Shown here in pieces: positions 21,040 through 30,208 of a DNA stretch of 64,000 nucleotides (within the stretch, counting starts at the first letter, position 1; each line of letters begins with the position of its first letter). The notes below the pieces were generated by a model. That model saw nothing but the letters and a program-made list of their open reading frames with translations. It did no database searches and was not told the origin of the DNA. The translations under genes were made by a program, and so were the position numbers. Source of the stretch: Leishmania martiniquensis (Eukaryota > Euglenozoa > Kinetoplastea > Trypanosomatida > Trypanosomatidae); the NCBI RefSeq assembly GCF_017916325.1, contig NC_090167.1, positions 42,501-106,500 on the forward strand, written 5' to 3'.

Positions 21040-21312
21040 TCACGACGATGGCGCCTTGCCACCACCTTTGCCGGTGAACTCAAGACCACACATGTTTGCT
21101 GCCTTTCGGGCTCTCTCCACCTCAGTTTGCTTCACGGCATACGTCTCTTGAAGCTTGCGGTACTCCACCAAGCGATCTCGCATGAAAGCGTACTCGGGAC
21201 CATTGAGAGGGTGTTCGGGGTCTGCCTGCAGCTTCTGCATCTTCGCAATGAAAGAGAGCTGCTTACCGCCTGCTGCAGCGGCGCAGCGGCCATATCGGGT
21301 AGCGCGAAGCAT
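21040..21312 (-). CDS. Small conserved-looking protein, 90 residues
   Basis: The start is the ATG at 21310-21312. The protein begins MLRATRYGRCAAAAGG, an Arg/Ala-rich stretch without acidic residues that would suit a mitochondrial presequence. It continues as a helical region (FMRDRLVEYRKLQETYAVK; TEVERARKAANMCGLEF). I recognise no family. The composition and size suggest a subunit of a mitochondrial complex or ribosome, but that is inference only. A pyrimidine-rich stretch and AG lie just upstream on the coding strand. Confidence 0.65.
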   Translation of the reverse strand: MLRATRYGRCAAAAGGKQLSFIAKMQKLQADPEHPLNGPEYAFMRDRLVEYRKLQETYAVKQTEVERARKAANMCGLEFTGKGGGKAPSS

Positions 21313-22036
21313 TACAGCAAGCGGCCCCGCTCAGCTTGTGGAAAGAGGATGCGTTATGAGTAGAGAGAGGGAGAGAGGACGTGGAATGTGAAGCACGCGC
21401 CTGTAACGGGGGCGCGAGTGCATAAAAGACACCTTATAAGAAGAAGGGAGGCGGCGAACCTGCTGCAGCGCAGCAGCAGCCGTGTCCATAGACGAAGGTG
21501 TCGTGTGCGACGGTGAGGAGTCAACGCACAGGACGAGGGAAAAAATGGGAATCGAGAGGAATCGCACAGGCATGCGAGGGAGACATCGTGCGTATTGACG
21601 CAGAAGGGAGGCGCATACACGGATCGCGGCCGCCACCTTCGCAGCAGCGAAAAGAGAGAGAGTGGCGTAAGGCGAAGCGGGCATAAGAAGCGCCCGCTTT
21701 TGTAGTTCGCATGGGGAGTGAGGGTCTCGGCTGGGCAGTACAGCACAACCACAATTGCGCGACGGCAGCTGCTGGGGCGGTAAAGGGAGGGGGAGCCTTG
21801 TGTGCTCTCCTCCTTTGCGACGACGTCTCCTGTGGCCGCTTATGCTGCCGCTTCGAAGACAAGATGCGCCTCGTCATCCACGGCGCCGTGGGGGATGTGA
21901 TACGAGTGTCACTTAGTTCTCGCGCATGGAAGGCGCGCGGTGGCGTCTTCCAACGCACCGCAAACACTGTGAAACACATAGACAGACGGGCACGCACTCA
22001 ACCTTAGTACTCCATCATGCCAAAGAGAGCGACAGC
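21313..22036. other. Spacer: U2A' 3' UTR and leader of the 90-residue gene
   Basis: About 720 bp, no supportable gene. The coding strand is pyrimidine-rich at about 21340-21560. Nothing else is seen. Confidence 0.45.
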
Positions 22037-22966
22037 CTAATGACGATTTCGCTTGCGTGCAGCCGTCATCCTTGCGGCTATCTCGGTCATCTCCTCTTCC
22101 AGTCGCGTAATTTCCTCCGCTGTGACATCGTCAGATAGGAGACGCTCCTCCAGCTGGTCTAGGCGCGCTTGCAGAGCGTCATCGTCATCCTCGTTTACGT
22201 CGGCAGCAGCGGGCGTCACGCTCGTTGCGTTGTTGCCGGGCTCGTCGTCGAGAGTCACAGCGCTGCTTGCTACTGCCGCCGCCGCCGCTGCAGCTCGGCC
22301 CTCGCGGCCTCGCTTGCGTATTTTTTTTCCGTCCACAGTGAGCGACGACTGCGACCGCGACGCCGCCAACAGTGTCGGAGACGCTTCCCACGACTGCACT
22401 AGCTTGTTGAATTCGTTCATCGCCTCCTGTGCACGGTCCCTGTCCGTCTGCGTAACGCGCTGGTAGTTAATGAGCTTCAACTTTGGGCACAAGAAGACGA
22501 GAAATGCCCGAAGCTTTTCGCTATCGAAGTTGCTGCTGTTGCTCTCCCACACGGGGTTGTCCTCCAGCGACACCACTTCGAGCTTCTTCCAGTGCTTTAG
22601 AAAGACAAGATCGCGCACGCAGGCAAGGCGGTTGCGATCGGCCAAAAAGTGCACCACGTTAGGCAAGGCAGAAACACACGACGCCACACTGACACGCTGA
22701 ATTTCGTTTCGATGGGCAACGAGTGTCGTGACCCGGCTCATCCTCACGTCCTTGTCGCTGCTGGCAACCGCCTTCTTCGTTGGGAAGTACTCGAGAGCCG
22801 TCAAAGCGTTGGATGACAGATTCACGACATCGAAGCTGTTCTCTAGCAGCACCAGCACGTGCTCATCCAGCGAAGAAATCCGGAGCCCGCGTAGATCGAT
22901 TTCGCGCTGCAACATCGTGTTGGTAAACTGCGGTGCGAGACGAACCAAGTCCATCGTGAGCCGCAT
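22037..22966 (-). CDS. U2 snRNP A' (U2-40K) leucine-rich-repeat protein
   Basis: A 309-residue protein. The N-terminus MRLTMDLVRLAPQFTN and the following REIDLRGLRI align with U2A' of other eukaryotes (MVKLTAELIE...RELDLRGYKI). Leucine-rich repeats follow to about residue 150 (VVNLSSNALTALEYFP; VVHFLADRNRLACVRDL; LEVVSLEDNPV) with the LRR cap around PKLKLINYQRVT. The C-terminal third is Ala/Glu-rich with a coiled coil (LDQLEERLLSDDVTAEEITRLEEEM) and a basic end. U2A' pairs with U2B'' on U2 snRNA, needed here mainly for trans-splicing. I chose ATG 22964-22966 because family homology begins exactly there and a polypyrimidine tract lies immediately upstream; an in-frame ATG at 23122 would translate that tract as a proline/phenylalanine run. 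Confidence 0.9.
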   Translation of the reverse strand: MRLTMDLVRLAPQFTNTMLQREIDLRGLRISSLDEHVLVLLENSFDVVNLSSNALTALEYFPTKKAVASSDKDVRMSRVTTLVAHRNEIQRVSVASCVSALPNVVHFLADRNRLACVRDLVFLKHWKKLEVVSLEDNPVWESNSSNFDSEKLRAFLVFLCPKLKLINYQRVTQTDRDRAQEAMNEFNKLVQSWEASPTLLAASRSQSSLTVDGKKIRKRGREGRAAAAAAAVASSAVTLDDEPGNNATSVTPAAADVNEDDDDALQARLDQLEERLLSDDVTAEEITRLEEEMTEIAARMTAARKRNRH

Positions 22967-23020
22967 TCTCGTCAGTCGGATAAGATGGGGAAAGAAAAGG
23001 GGGGGTGGGGGAGGGGGACT
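22967..23020 (-). promoter_or_regulatory. Candidate trans-splice acceptor for U2A'
   Basis: The complement of about 22985-23018 is a C/T-only tract, followed on the coding strand by a first AG directly before the ATG at 22966. The splice would leave a leader of one or two bases plus the spliced leader. Pattern-based call; it also decides the start codon. Confidence 0.55.
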
Positions 23021-23629
23021 GGCGAGAGGAAACAACAGCCACACAGAGGCGGTGCTCGATGATCCGCGTGGGCAGCCACGTCGTTTGGGAGGGAGGGGGG
23101 CAAAAGAAAAAGAGAAGAGCATCACGAGGAAAAGCGGGGCAAAGTTGAATCGCGGAGTCCAAGAAAAAGGCACAGTGCGGTGGCATCAGGGTGAGCGGTG
23201 TGCAACGATTCCGAACGAGCCGGTGAGCAAGCAGAGGACGCATCTGAGAGCGACGGGGGTGCTCGCAGTCTAGGATGCAGTCAGCGCTGGATGCTCCGAA
23301 AACCAACCCAAAAATAGAAGTTAGGCGTGTTCTATCTTTTTTTCTGCATGCTCCCCTCTTTGGGGAGGCAAATCCTGTGGAAGAGAGCATAAATCCCTTC
23401 GACGACGCCCCTCCCCCCTTGCTCTCATTGGCTGGTTCACAAGAATGGAAGCGGGAAAGGGAGAGCCGCAAAAGGGGCTCTGGCAGCTCCACAAGGTAGA
23501 GCTGTGCTCATGGTTTGCAGCTGACTCACTCGAGCCCCGTAAGCCGGCCACCCCACATGCGGTAGCATCTGGCCAGAAAGTAGCATCAGCAGGAGGTGAA
23601 CGTCCGTCAGCTCTCCTTCGCGAGGTGGC
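22967..23629. other. Spacer between small membrane protein and U2A'
   Basis: About 660 bp. It holds the splice signal noted at 22967-23020 and the 3' UTR of the 119-residue protein. No further gene or repeat is seen. Confidence 0.5.
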
Positions 23630-23989
23630 TCACTCATCCCCGGCATACTTCTTTGCGTTTTGCTTCGTGTTGATGCGACGGTATCCCTTCAGCCCTCCAT
23701 GGGCATCGTAGATGGGCTCTAGCGTGTACTCGCGCATATCCTGGTTGTGCGGTGTCAGCCCCTGCGTGAACTGCTCCGCTGGAATGAGAAGGGGGATGAA
23801 GTAAGCGACTCCCAATGTAATCAGCAGCAGTGGGCCGGTGAAGAGAAACTCGCGGACGCCCATCGGTATCTTTGTGCTGTAAAAGCGAGAAAACTTGACG
23901 AGGAGCGGGTTCTTCGGAGGCGGTTCGGTGTAGTTGGCAACGCTCCGCCGTGGCTTGGGTGTGGGAGTTGAGGCCGCGTCCTCGGACAT
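23630..23989 (-). CDS. Small single-pass membrane protein, unknown function
   Basis: A 119-residue protein starting at ATG 23987-23989, two bases after a well-placed AG. The N-terminus is Pro/Thr-rich and basic (PKPRRSVANYTEPPPKN). One hydrophobic segment at about residues 47-70 (REFLFTGPLLLITLGVAYFIPLLIP) is a likely transmembrane helix. A soluble tail of about 50 residues follows (MREYTLEPIYDAHGGLKGYR). I do not recognise the family; the pattern resembles small accessory subunits of mitochondrial inner-membrane complexes, which is inference. An overlapping frame shifted by one at 23634-24083 is a shadow. Confidence 0.75.
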   Translation of the reverse strand: MSEDAASTPTPKPRRSVANYTEPPPKNPLLVKFSRFYSTKIPMGVREFLFTGPLLLITLGVAYFIPLLIPAEQFTQGLTPHNQDMREYTLEPIYDAHGGLKGYRRINTKQNAKKYAGDE

Positions 23990-24773
23990 CGCTATGGGGG
24001 CGGTCACGCAGTGCAGAGAAAGGTGAGGAAAACAAAAGAGAGAGAACAAGCGGAGGCCGAATCGCCCCCGCGCAGAGGCGCACTCCACCGCGCCCCAGGG
24101 TAGGTCAGTGCTGGCCCCTCAAACCGTCCCTGCAACGCAGCAGACGAGGGCTCTTTATCTGCCGACGGGAAAGAGGAGAGCGGAACTTCAGTGGAAAAAC
24201 ACGAGAAGGCGGGGTGCGAAGAAGAAAGAAGTGGTGCGATTAGTGCAGCAGTGGAGCACGTGGCGACAGTGAGACAGTCTGTACCCACAGTGCATTGAAG
24301 GTCAAGGCGGTGCGGCCGACGTCACAAGATGCATGCGTTGGGCCTGTACTGCACCCGTTTCTTCCTCGTCGGCGCAGCGCTTCCCCTTCCTCTGCAGTGT
24401 ACGCGGCGGCGGGCTCACTTACATGGATGAAGCTGTTCACGCTCAAACGGGGCAACTCTGGCAGCGTACACAGCGCGTGCAGCGGCCTCACGGCTCTAGA
24501 GCGTGCTGTATCCGGGGCCCACTGGCTCGCACACCCTCCTCTACGCCTTCTTACGTGATGCTCGCAGTTGCGCATCATACCAGCCCCTACCCTGCACGCG
24601 GGCGCGGATGCGTATAGCACTCTACGACTTACGTTTACGTGCACAGTTCACATTCACCCAGAGCACTATCCGCCCCTGCATCTTTTACTCGTGACAATTA
24701 CGCGCCCCACACGAGGCGAGGTGAACAGACAAAAACAAAAAAGAGGGAGCCAACCACACAGGAGGGCATAAAG
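23990..24773. other. Spacer, 3' UTR of the Hsp70-like gene
   Basis: About 780 bp with no supportable gene apart from the splice signal near 24000. Frames are short and without family resemblance. Confidence 0.45.
23992..24050 (-). promoter_or_regulatory. Candidate trans-splice acceptor for the small membrane protein
   Basis: The complement of about 24012-24050 is pyrimidine-rich, and the coding strand reads CCATAG just before the start, with AG at 23993-23992. The leader would be two nucleotides. Confidence 0.5.
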
Positions 24774-27215
24774 TCACCGGAGAACAAACTCAGATGCACA
24801 GCAGACAATACCGGGCGTGAGCACCAGCGATGCGACGTCCGCGCCATGGGCCTCCGGTACGCGTACCAGCTGCACACCAACGTGCACCTCCCTCTCCGAC
24901 ACCGCGCTCCACTTGGCCTGCGCAGTGACAGCTATGCAGAGGGGGCCAAGTTTTCCGCCGCGTCCCACAGCCGCGGCAGCCGAGAGAACAAGGCCAGCGT
25001 TGTTCAGCGGGCGCACCTCCACGAGATCACTATCCGACTTAGTCGTAGGTGCCCCATCTGTGTCCGTGAAGAAGTACAGTACGGCTCTTGCCTCGGTAGA
25101 AGTCGGAGACCACGGAATGGCGACACGGCACGGCAAAGCTGTTGAGCGCCCCAGCAGCACTCGTAGCGAGGCAGAAGACAGCTGCTGTGTTGCGGCGGAA
25201 GTCAATGCCGCTGTGTCACCGACGTACAAGTACACGTTTCCGGCAAGGAAAGCACGAGCGCGGGGGTCGCCGATGAGTGTACCCTCTTTCCTCTCTTCGC
25301 TGCCGCTACTTTCATCCTCGTCGTCCTTCGTGAGGGCACCCCAGACGCTGGCCACCGTCTCGGCGACTTGCGCAAAAACGGCGGCCTGCAGCTTCTCAGT
25401 GCCCTTTCGTGACTGTCGTGACATGGCGAGTCGATGCGCCGTGTAAGTGTCAGCAACAAGACAGCTTTGCTGGCACCCGCCCACACAAAAGAGCTCATCA
25501 GCGCACACGCCGTTCCCCATGAGACTTGAGTCCATGACCCGCACCGCAGGTGAGAAGAGTGACCGCTGCTCGGGTGACTGAATGGAGGCGGTCAGCAGCT
25601 TTGTCAAGCAGGCCATCTGGCACATGCCTCCCGCAAGCAAGACTGTATCGACGAACCCCTCAGTCCAGGTCTCCTTGTACTTCATCGCAAAGGCCAGCAC
25701 GGCCTTGTTGAACATATCCGCCAGTCGCCACTCGCTCCGAATGGCGTTATCCATCTTGTTTTTCGTCAGAGTCTGCGTGTCCATAAGGTCCGTGCCTTCA
25801 TAGAAGGCCTCCACCTCTACAGACACCGAGGTCGCCTGTGGGTTTGTGTGGAGCGCGACCTTCTTCTCTGCCATCAGCAGGACCAGGCGGCGCATCGCCC
25901 GGGACGGGATAGCCTCATGAAGAAGCTGAGTGGCGGGGTGCTCGGTCGACCCGACCGTGGGGAGTGCGTGGTTGAGCTGCAGCAGAGCATTCGAGTTGTG
26001 CGACGGGCTCACGAAGAGGCGCCTCTGGCGAGTCATGTACTGAGCCGCCACCCTTTCAGCCAGCGCCACATCCAGCGCGTCACCGCCACTGGCGGCGCCG
26101 ACGGCGAAGTCACCCTCGCCCGAGGCACTGCCGCCTTTGGTACAGCAGCGGTAGGGGACGCTGTGGCACTGCGGAGGGCAGACAAGTACCCCACCACGGA
26201 TGCACAGCAATGAAAGGCACAAGCCAAGCGCCCCCCAGTCTACGACGAGCACGTTGTGCGGTGCGCTGGAGAGCAGACGCGGCACACTGCGCTCTTGCGC
26301 AGCGGCGTCGTACGCAGTCAACGCCGCCTCATCACTGAAGACAACACTCGTTTGCAGCACAACGGCGCCGAGATGTGACGATCGCACCGCTTCCTTCAGC
26401 CACTCAACAGTGCGGCCGCGGTGCACGATTCCATCGCTGTTGGTTGATGCCGGAAAGCCGTAGCGCGGCACCACCAGCGTCAGGAAGAGCTTTGTCGAGC
26501 TCGACGTGGCCTCGCCACTGCGGTTGGTGCCTGCAAGTCCACACGCACCGTCTATGGAGTGCTCTTTGATGTAGTTCAAGAAGTGCACGAAAAGGTCCTC
26601 GGCGGAGATGCGGCTCTCCACCGCATCTCCGTTTCGCTCAGATACGTACCCAAACCCGAGCTGCCGCGTGTCAGACGTCACCTCCGTCAGTCCGCAGTGA
26701 CCTTTGTACTTCTGCTTAGCGGCGGCCTCGACGACCTTCAGCAGATCAGACGAGATCACTCCGGGCTCCGCTACGCCTTCTGCTGCCGTCCCCCGCACGT
26801 GCTGCGCATCCGCAATTGAGGCGGCAGCGGCGGCGTAGGCAAACAGGTAGGGCACCACTTTCTCAGGCTGACGCGAATACTGATGGAGCGCGTTATCGCC
26901 AAAGAGAAGCTCCTGCTCTGTCAAAGCCGCCACGACAGAGGTGTTGCGATGGCCACTGGAGTTGGCGATGATCTTGATGGGCGCTGCGTTGGGCACTGCA
27001 GCCGCGCCGGTATTGCTGCTCACCGGTGCGACAGCGACGTAGCTGCTCGAAGCCCCGAGCGAAATGCTTACGGCATACATCGGCTTGGCGCCACTTTGGA
27101 CGATGAAGCAGCGAATTGGCGTGCAAGGGGTTGCGCTCTTCGGGGTGGTGATGGCCTGCACGTCCGGACCACGGATGATGGCAGCGTGCGAGCGTGTATC
27201 TGTAGACGACGTCAT
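24774..27215 (-). CDS. Divergent Hsp70-like protein (Ssz1/HSPA14 type)
   Basis: 813 residues from ATG 27213-27215. The Hsp70 nucleotide-binding fold starts at about residue 46: MYAVSISLGASSSYVAVA stands where Hsp70 has GIDLGTTxSxV, so the DLGTT phosphate loop has become SLGAS. HRNTSVVAALTEQELLFGDNA matches the R-x-TPS-x-V-x-F-T-E-x-E segment. VLLAGGMCQMACLTKLL near residue 525 matches the second phosphate loop (VLVGGSTRIPxVQxLL). A shortened substrate-binding beta region follows (STALPCRVAIP), with no lid and no EEVD end. This resembles noncanonical ribosome-associated Hsp70s; ATP hydrolysis is doubtful. An alternative start is ATG 27078-27080, exactly at the domain, favoured by the splice pattern described separately. 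Confidence 0.8.
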   Translation of the reverse strand: MTSSTDTRSHAAIIRGPDVQAITTPKSATPCTPIRCFIVQSGAKPMYAVSISLGASSSYVAVAPVSSNTGAAAVPNAAPIKIIANSSGHRNTSVVAALTEQELLFGDNALHQYSRQPEKVVPYLFAYAAAAASIADAQHVRGTAAEGVAEPGVISSDLLKVVEAAAKQKYKGHCGLTEVTSDTRQLGFGYVSERNGDAVESRISAEDLFVHFLNYIKEHSIDGACGLAGTNRSGEATSSSTKLFLTLVVPRYGFPASTNSDGIVHRGRTVEWLKEAVRSSHLGAVVLQTSVVFSDEAALTAYDAAAQERSVPRLLSSAPHNVLVVDWGALGLCLSLLCIRGGVLVCPPQCHSVPYRCCTKGGSASGEGDFAVGAASGGDALDVALAERVAAQYMTRQRRLFVSPSHNSNALLQLNHALPTVGSTEHPATQLLHEAIPSRAMRRLVLLMAEKKVALHTNPQATSVSVEVEAFYEGTDLMDTQTLTKNKMDNAIRSEWRLADMFNKAVLAFAMKYKETWTEGFVDTVLLAGGMCQMACLTKLLTASIQSPEQRSLFSPAVRVMDSSLMGNGVCADELFCVGGCQQSCLVADTYTAHRLAMSRQSRKGTEKLQAAVFAQVAETVASVWGALTKDDEDESSGSEERKEGTLIGDPRARAFLAGNVYLYVGDTAALTSAATQQLSSASLRVLLGRSTALPCRVAIPWSPTSTEARAVLYFFTDTDGAPTTKSDSDLVEVRPLNNAGLVLSAAAAVGRGGKLGPLCIAVTAQAKWSAVSEREVHVGVQLVRVPEAHGADVASLVLTPGIVCCASEFVLR

Positions 27216-27384
27216 CGCAGCCCAAGCCGTCGTCAACAAGAGGGAGCACAAAGAAGTGGAGGGCCGTGGCCCCGGAGAGAGAGGAGCAAGGAGGAAAAAG
27301 GGAGCGTGTAAGAGAGCGGAAGAACGTTGCGCAACGCGGAAGGGGGGACAGCAACGGCCGGGTGGAGGAGATCGCACGCATGCC
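27200..27384 (-). promoter_or_regulatory. AG-free polypyrimidine region overlapping the Hsp70-like start
   Basis: On the coding strand no AG occurs between the one at 27384-27383 and the one at 27201-27200. The interval is rich in C and T. The downstream AG lies five codons inside the longest reading frame, so splicing there would remove the ATG at 27215 and leave ATG 27080 as first start. The upstream AG at 27384 also follows a good pyrimidine run but would expose an out-of-frame ATG at 27381. Confidence 0.45.
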
Positions 27385-27880
27385 TAAAGGCACCAAAGAG
27401 AAGAGAGGAATTCATCCCTTCCCAAACGAATCATAGTGAGGAAATGCATGAACAAGAGGCGCCAGGCGGCAGCATACCGTTCTTTCAGCCAGTCCTATCG
27501 CTCGTGCGCACAGCGAGGCATCGATATGCGCTCCGAAAACAACGAGCAAGTCTATGAGCACGTGTGCAGCGCTGCAAGGTGCCGAATATAGGCAGTGAGG
27601 CGCAACGAGAGATCAGAAGGGAAGATAGGCAAAGGGCGGAAGACCAAAAAGCGAGTCACCGTCGAAGCCCATCCGCGTAAGAGCCGCAGTCCCCTCGCCA
27701 CACGCCCACGCGAGACATTCACCGCCATACGAGCGCGGCACAGTTACTAGACGCCGCAAGATCACCGACCGCCGACATGTATGCAGCACAAGGAGAAGCG
27801 CAGGTGATGTGGAGAAGAGCGAGCATGACAAGAGAACTTGGAAGCAGGAAGGCGAGGGAAGCAGCAGCGCCGTCACTCAG
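27216..27880. other. Spacer between the coiled-coil gene and the Hsp70-like gene
   Basis: About 660 bp; apart from the splice region at its left end nothing is recognised. Confidence 0.45.
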
Positions 27881-29224
27881 CTAGTGAGCATCGAGGCTCT
27901 CTAACTCCTTCGTAATGTTCTCGAGGAACATCGAAATTTCATCCATGTCGCTCGTCGAGGTCAATGCGATGCGATCACCTGCGAGCGGCAGCGCCTGTGC
28001 AAAGGCCACGGGCGAGTGCGCTGCTAAAGACTTATTGTGGACCGTTTGCGGTAGAGGGCACGCCGCCGCCGTCCCCTGGGTAAGCTGCCCTTCCCGGTTC
28101 TGCTCCTGTACAATGGGAGGCTTGCTGCAACGAATCGACTCTAGAGTGCGCCGCACGTCATCCAGCCCAAGCTCCTTCACGGATGTCCCCACCTCGTCGC
28201 TCGCAGCAGGGGGCGAAGGGTCAAAGCGGAGGTTCTCCTTGTATTGCTGCAGTGCCCGCTGCGTTTGCTGGTGTTGCGCAAGCTGCTGGCGGAGGAGGCG
28301 GCGTGGTGTGGCAAGGCGAGGGGATCCGCGCTCGATGCTGCTTCTCGGAGAGGCAGACGTTGTGGATGGCCCGCCGCCGTAACGTTTGTCAATGGAGGCG
28401 ATAAGGTCGTACAGCTGCTCTTCCTGCTTCCTCAGTCGCCGCTCCAGCATCTCAACCACCCTCGCATGCTGCTCCGTCAGCGACTGTGTCTGCTCCTCAA
28501 CACGCAACCGCTGGCGCCTTTCCGCCACCAGTACGCGCCGGAGGTACTCGGCCTCGCTGACGGCGGCACAGTTGGCAACCTCATCGGAGGAAGCCGTGTC
28601 CGACACGCCCAAAGCCTCGGCCTCCTCACGCAGGCCACCGTGTACGGCGTGCAGGGCGTTGGCCAGACCCGGACCACCATTTGTGCGGTGCGTCGCCAGC
28701 ACCTCACGCAGCTGCCGGACCTCTTCCAGCAACGACGCATTCGCCGTCTCTAATGAGTGAATGCGATCAACAAAGTGCGCCTCCACCCTGCGCACAATCC
28801 GTTCGATTTCCTGCGTCTTGAGGTGGGCCTCCTGCTCCCGGTCTGCTGCACTTGGTGCTGGGGTAAGCAATGGCATCTGACCTTGCTCCAGGAGAGCGGC
28901 GATGCTGTGGCTAAGGTCAACCAACTCATTGAGCATGTGATGCACCGAAGCACCGGGCACGCTGCTCTGCGTGCTGCTGCCCAGCACCGTCTGACGTCGT
29001 CGCTCCGGTGTTGAGGTAGTGGATAACGCCGGTGCGACAGTGAGGTGCCGGCGCAAACGTCCGTGGGATGCACTCGGCTCACTTGGCGACACCTTCGAGG
29101 CGCAACGCCCCGCTGTCGCCCACCTCCCGGGTGAAGTGGGGGAGGACAAAGCGTGCAGATGCGTGTAGCCGCGTTGACGCATCGCGGGCTGCCTCGACGG
29201 CGTTGTGAAACGCTTGCCTCGCAT
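27881..29224 (-). CDS. Coiled-coil protein, unknown function
   Basis: 447 residues from ATG 29222-29224. Three predicted coiled-coil stretches lie at about residues 125-180 (HLKTQEIERIVRRVEAHF), 220-282 (LRRVLVAERRQRLRVEEQ) and 305-335 (LLRQQLAQHQQTQRALQQ), separated by Ser/Pro-rich linkers. The end is acidic (MDEISMFLENITKELESLD). This is the layout of cytoskeletal or basal-body proteins, but no family is recognised. A longer frame from ATG 29362 would add 46 residues translated partly from a CA/TG microsatellite; the first AG after the upstream pyrimidine run falls just inside that ATG, so I prefer the shorter form. Confidence 0.75.
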   Translation of the reverse strand: MRGKRFTTPSRQPAMRQRGYTHLHALSSPTSPGRWATAGRCASKVSPSEPSASHGRLRRHLTVAPALSTTSTPERRRQTVLGSSTQSSVPGASVHHMLNELVDLSHSIAALLEQGQMPLLTPAPSAADREQEAHLKTQEIERIVRRVEAHFVDRIHSLETANASLLEEVRQLREVLATHRTNGGPGLANALHAVHGGLREEAEALGVSDTASSDEVANCAAVSEAEYLRRVLVAERRQRLRVEEQTQSLTEQHARVVEMLERRLRKQEEQLYDLIASIDKRYGGGPSTTSASPRSSIERGSPRLATPRRLLRQQLAQHQQTQRALQQYKENLRFDPSPPAASDEVGTSVKELGLDDVRRTLESIRCSKPPIVQEQNREGQLTQGTAAACPLPQTVHNKSLAAHSPVAFAQALPLAGDRIALTSTSDMDEISMFLENITKELESLDAH

Positions 29225-30208
29225 GACAAACGCAGTCCGCAGTTGTTGGGAGTCCTGCTCTGACGTATACCCCGTAGGTCTGTGTGTGCGTGTGTGTGTC
29301 TGTGCGTGTGTGTGTGCCCCAATACATATCTCTGCCGATGGTGTGCTCGTTGTCTGCCTCATACACGCCAGGAAAAGGCGCACACGACGCAGCAGCCGAG
29401 TAGTTGTGCGCTGCTAGCAGAGGCCACCGCACCACCTCAGCGAGAGCGACGCACACGCAGACACCAAGATGGAGCACGGTCCCCTGGGCTCTTTGCGCTA
29501 ATGAACGCAGCGTTGGTCAACTTAGGAGTACTGGAGGGTGAGCAGTGGAAGAAGGAAAAGATGAAGATGCGCGAAGAACGTGTTTAGCACCAACTTGCCA
29601 TACACGGCGCTCAGAGGCACTTTGCCCCCTCATTAAGCGGGTCCCTACCCATCCATCGACGTTAACGAAGCGGGTTGGATGGGGCGCCGGGTGAGCTCAC
29701 ATGTATGTCTGCCTATCGCTGCCGATCGGCCTCCATCATTGCTACCACCACCACATACACACACACACACAGTCGATGGGCGGGACAACTATGAGTACGT
29801 AATAGCAATCCTCAGGTGCCGGCATTCTTCTTGGGCGGAGAAAGGCGGCCTCGCGTCATGCAGCTTCAACGGTCTCTGTTTACACGTGCGCTGCTCGGCA
29901 CAAGTCATATATCAGATACCTGAAGGGCAAGCACATTAGCAGCCCAACAAATGGCATGGTGCACAGTGGGCGAAACGAGAAAGACGCGCTTACACGCAAT
30001 GACATACGCCGACAAGCACATGAGGCACAAAGTGAAGAGGAAAAAGATTGCCTTCGAATAAGCTACTGTCGCTGCTGGCGCGAGTCAGCCATTCATAGTA
30101 GCCTAACGCCTCTTGACCCATCCCGAGTGGTGGCAGTCGTATCATCACACACTCTACGCGCTGGCCCTTCCCTCTCGGCGTAGCAACTCGCCATGTCACC
30201 GAAACATG
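29225..30208. other. Spacer with CA/TG microsatellites, Pob3 3' UTR
   Basis: About 980 bp. It contains a TG-rich tract at 29281-29316 and a CA run at 29757-29771. No gene is supportable. Confidence 0.5.
29281..29316. repeat. TG/CA microsatellite
   Basis: A 36-bp tract of imperfect TG dinucleotides directly upstream of the coiled-coil gene, reading CA on the coding strand. Inside the longer N-terminal frame it would encode alternating Thr and His, one reason to place it in the leader. Confidence 0.85.

Noticed and set aside
23634..24083. 149-codon frame overlapping the small membrane protein
   Set aside because: It is the shadow of the real frame; only the called frame has an ATG right after the splice AG and a clean membrane helix.
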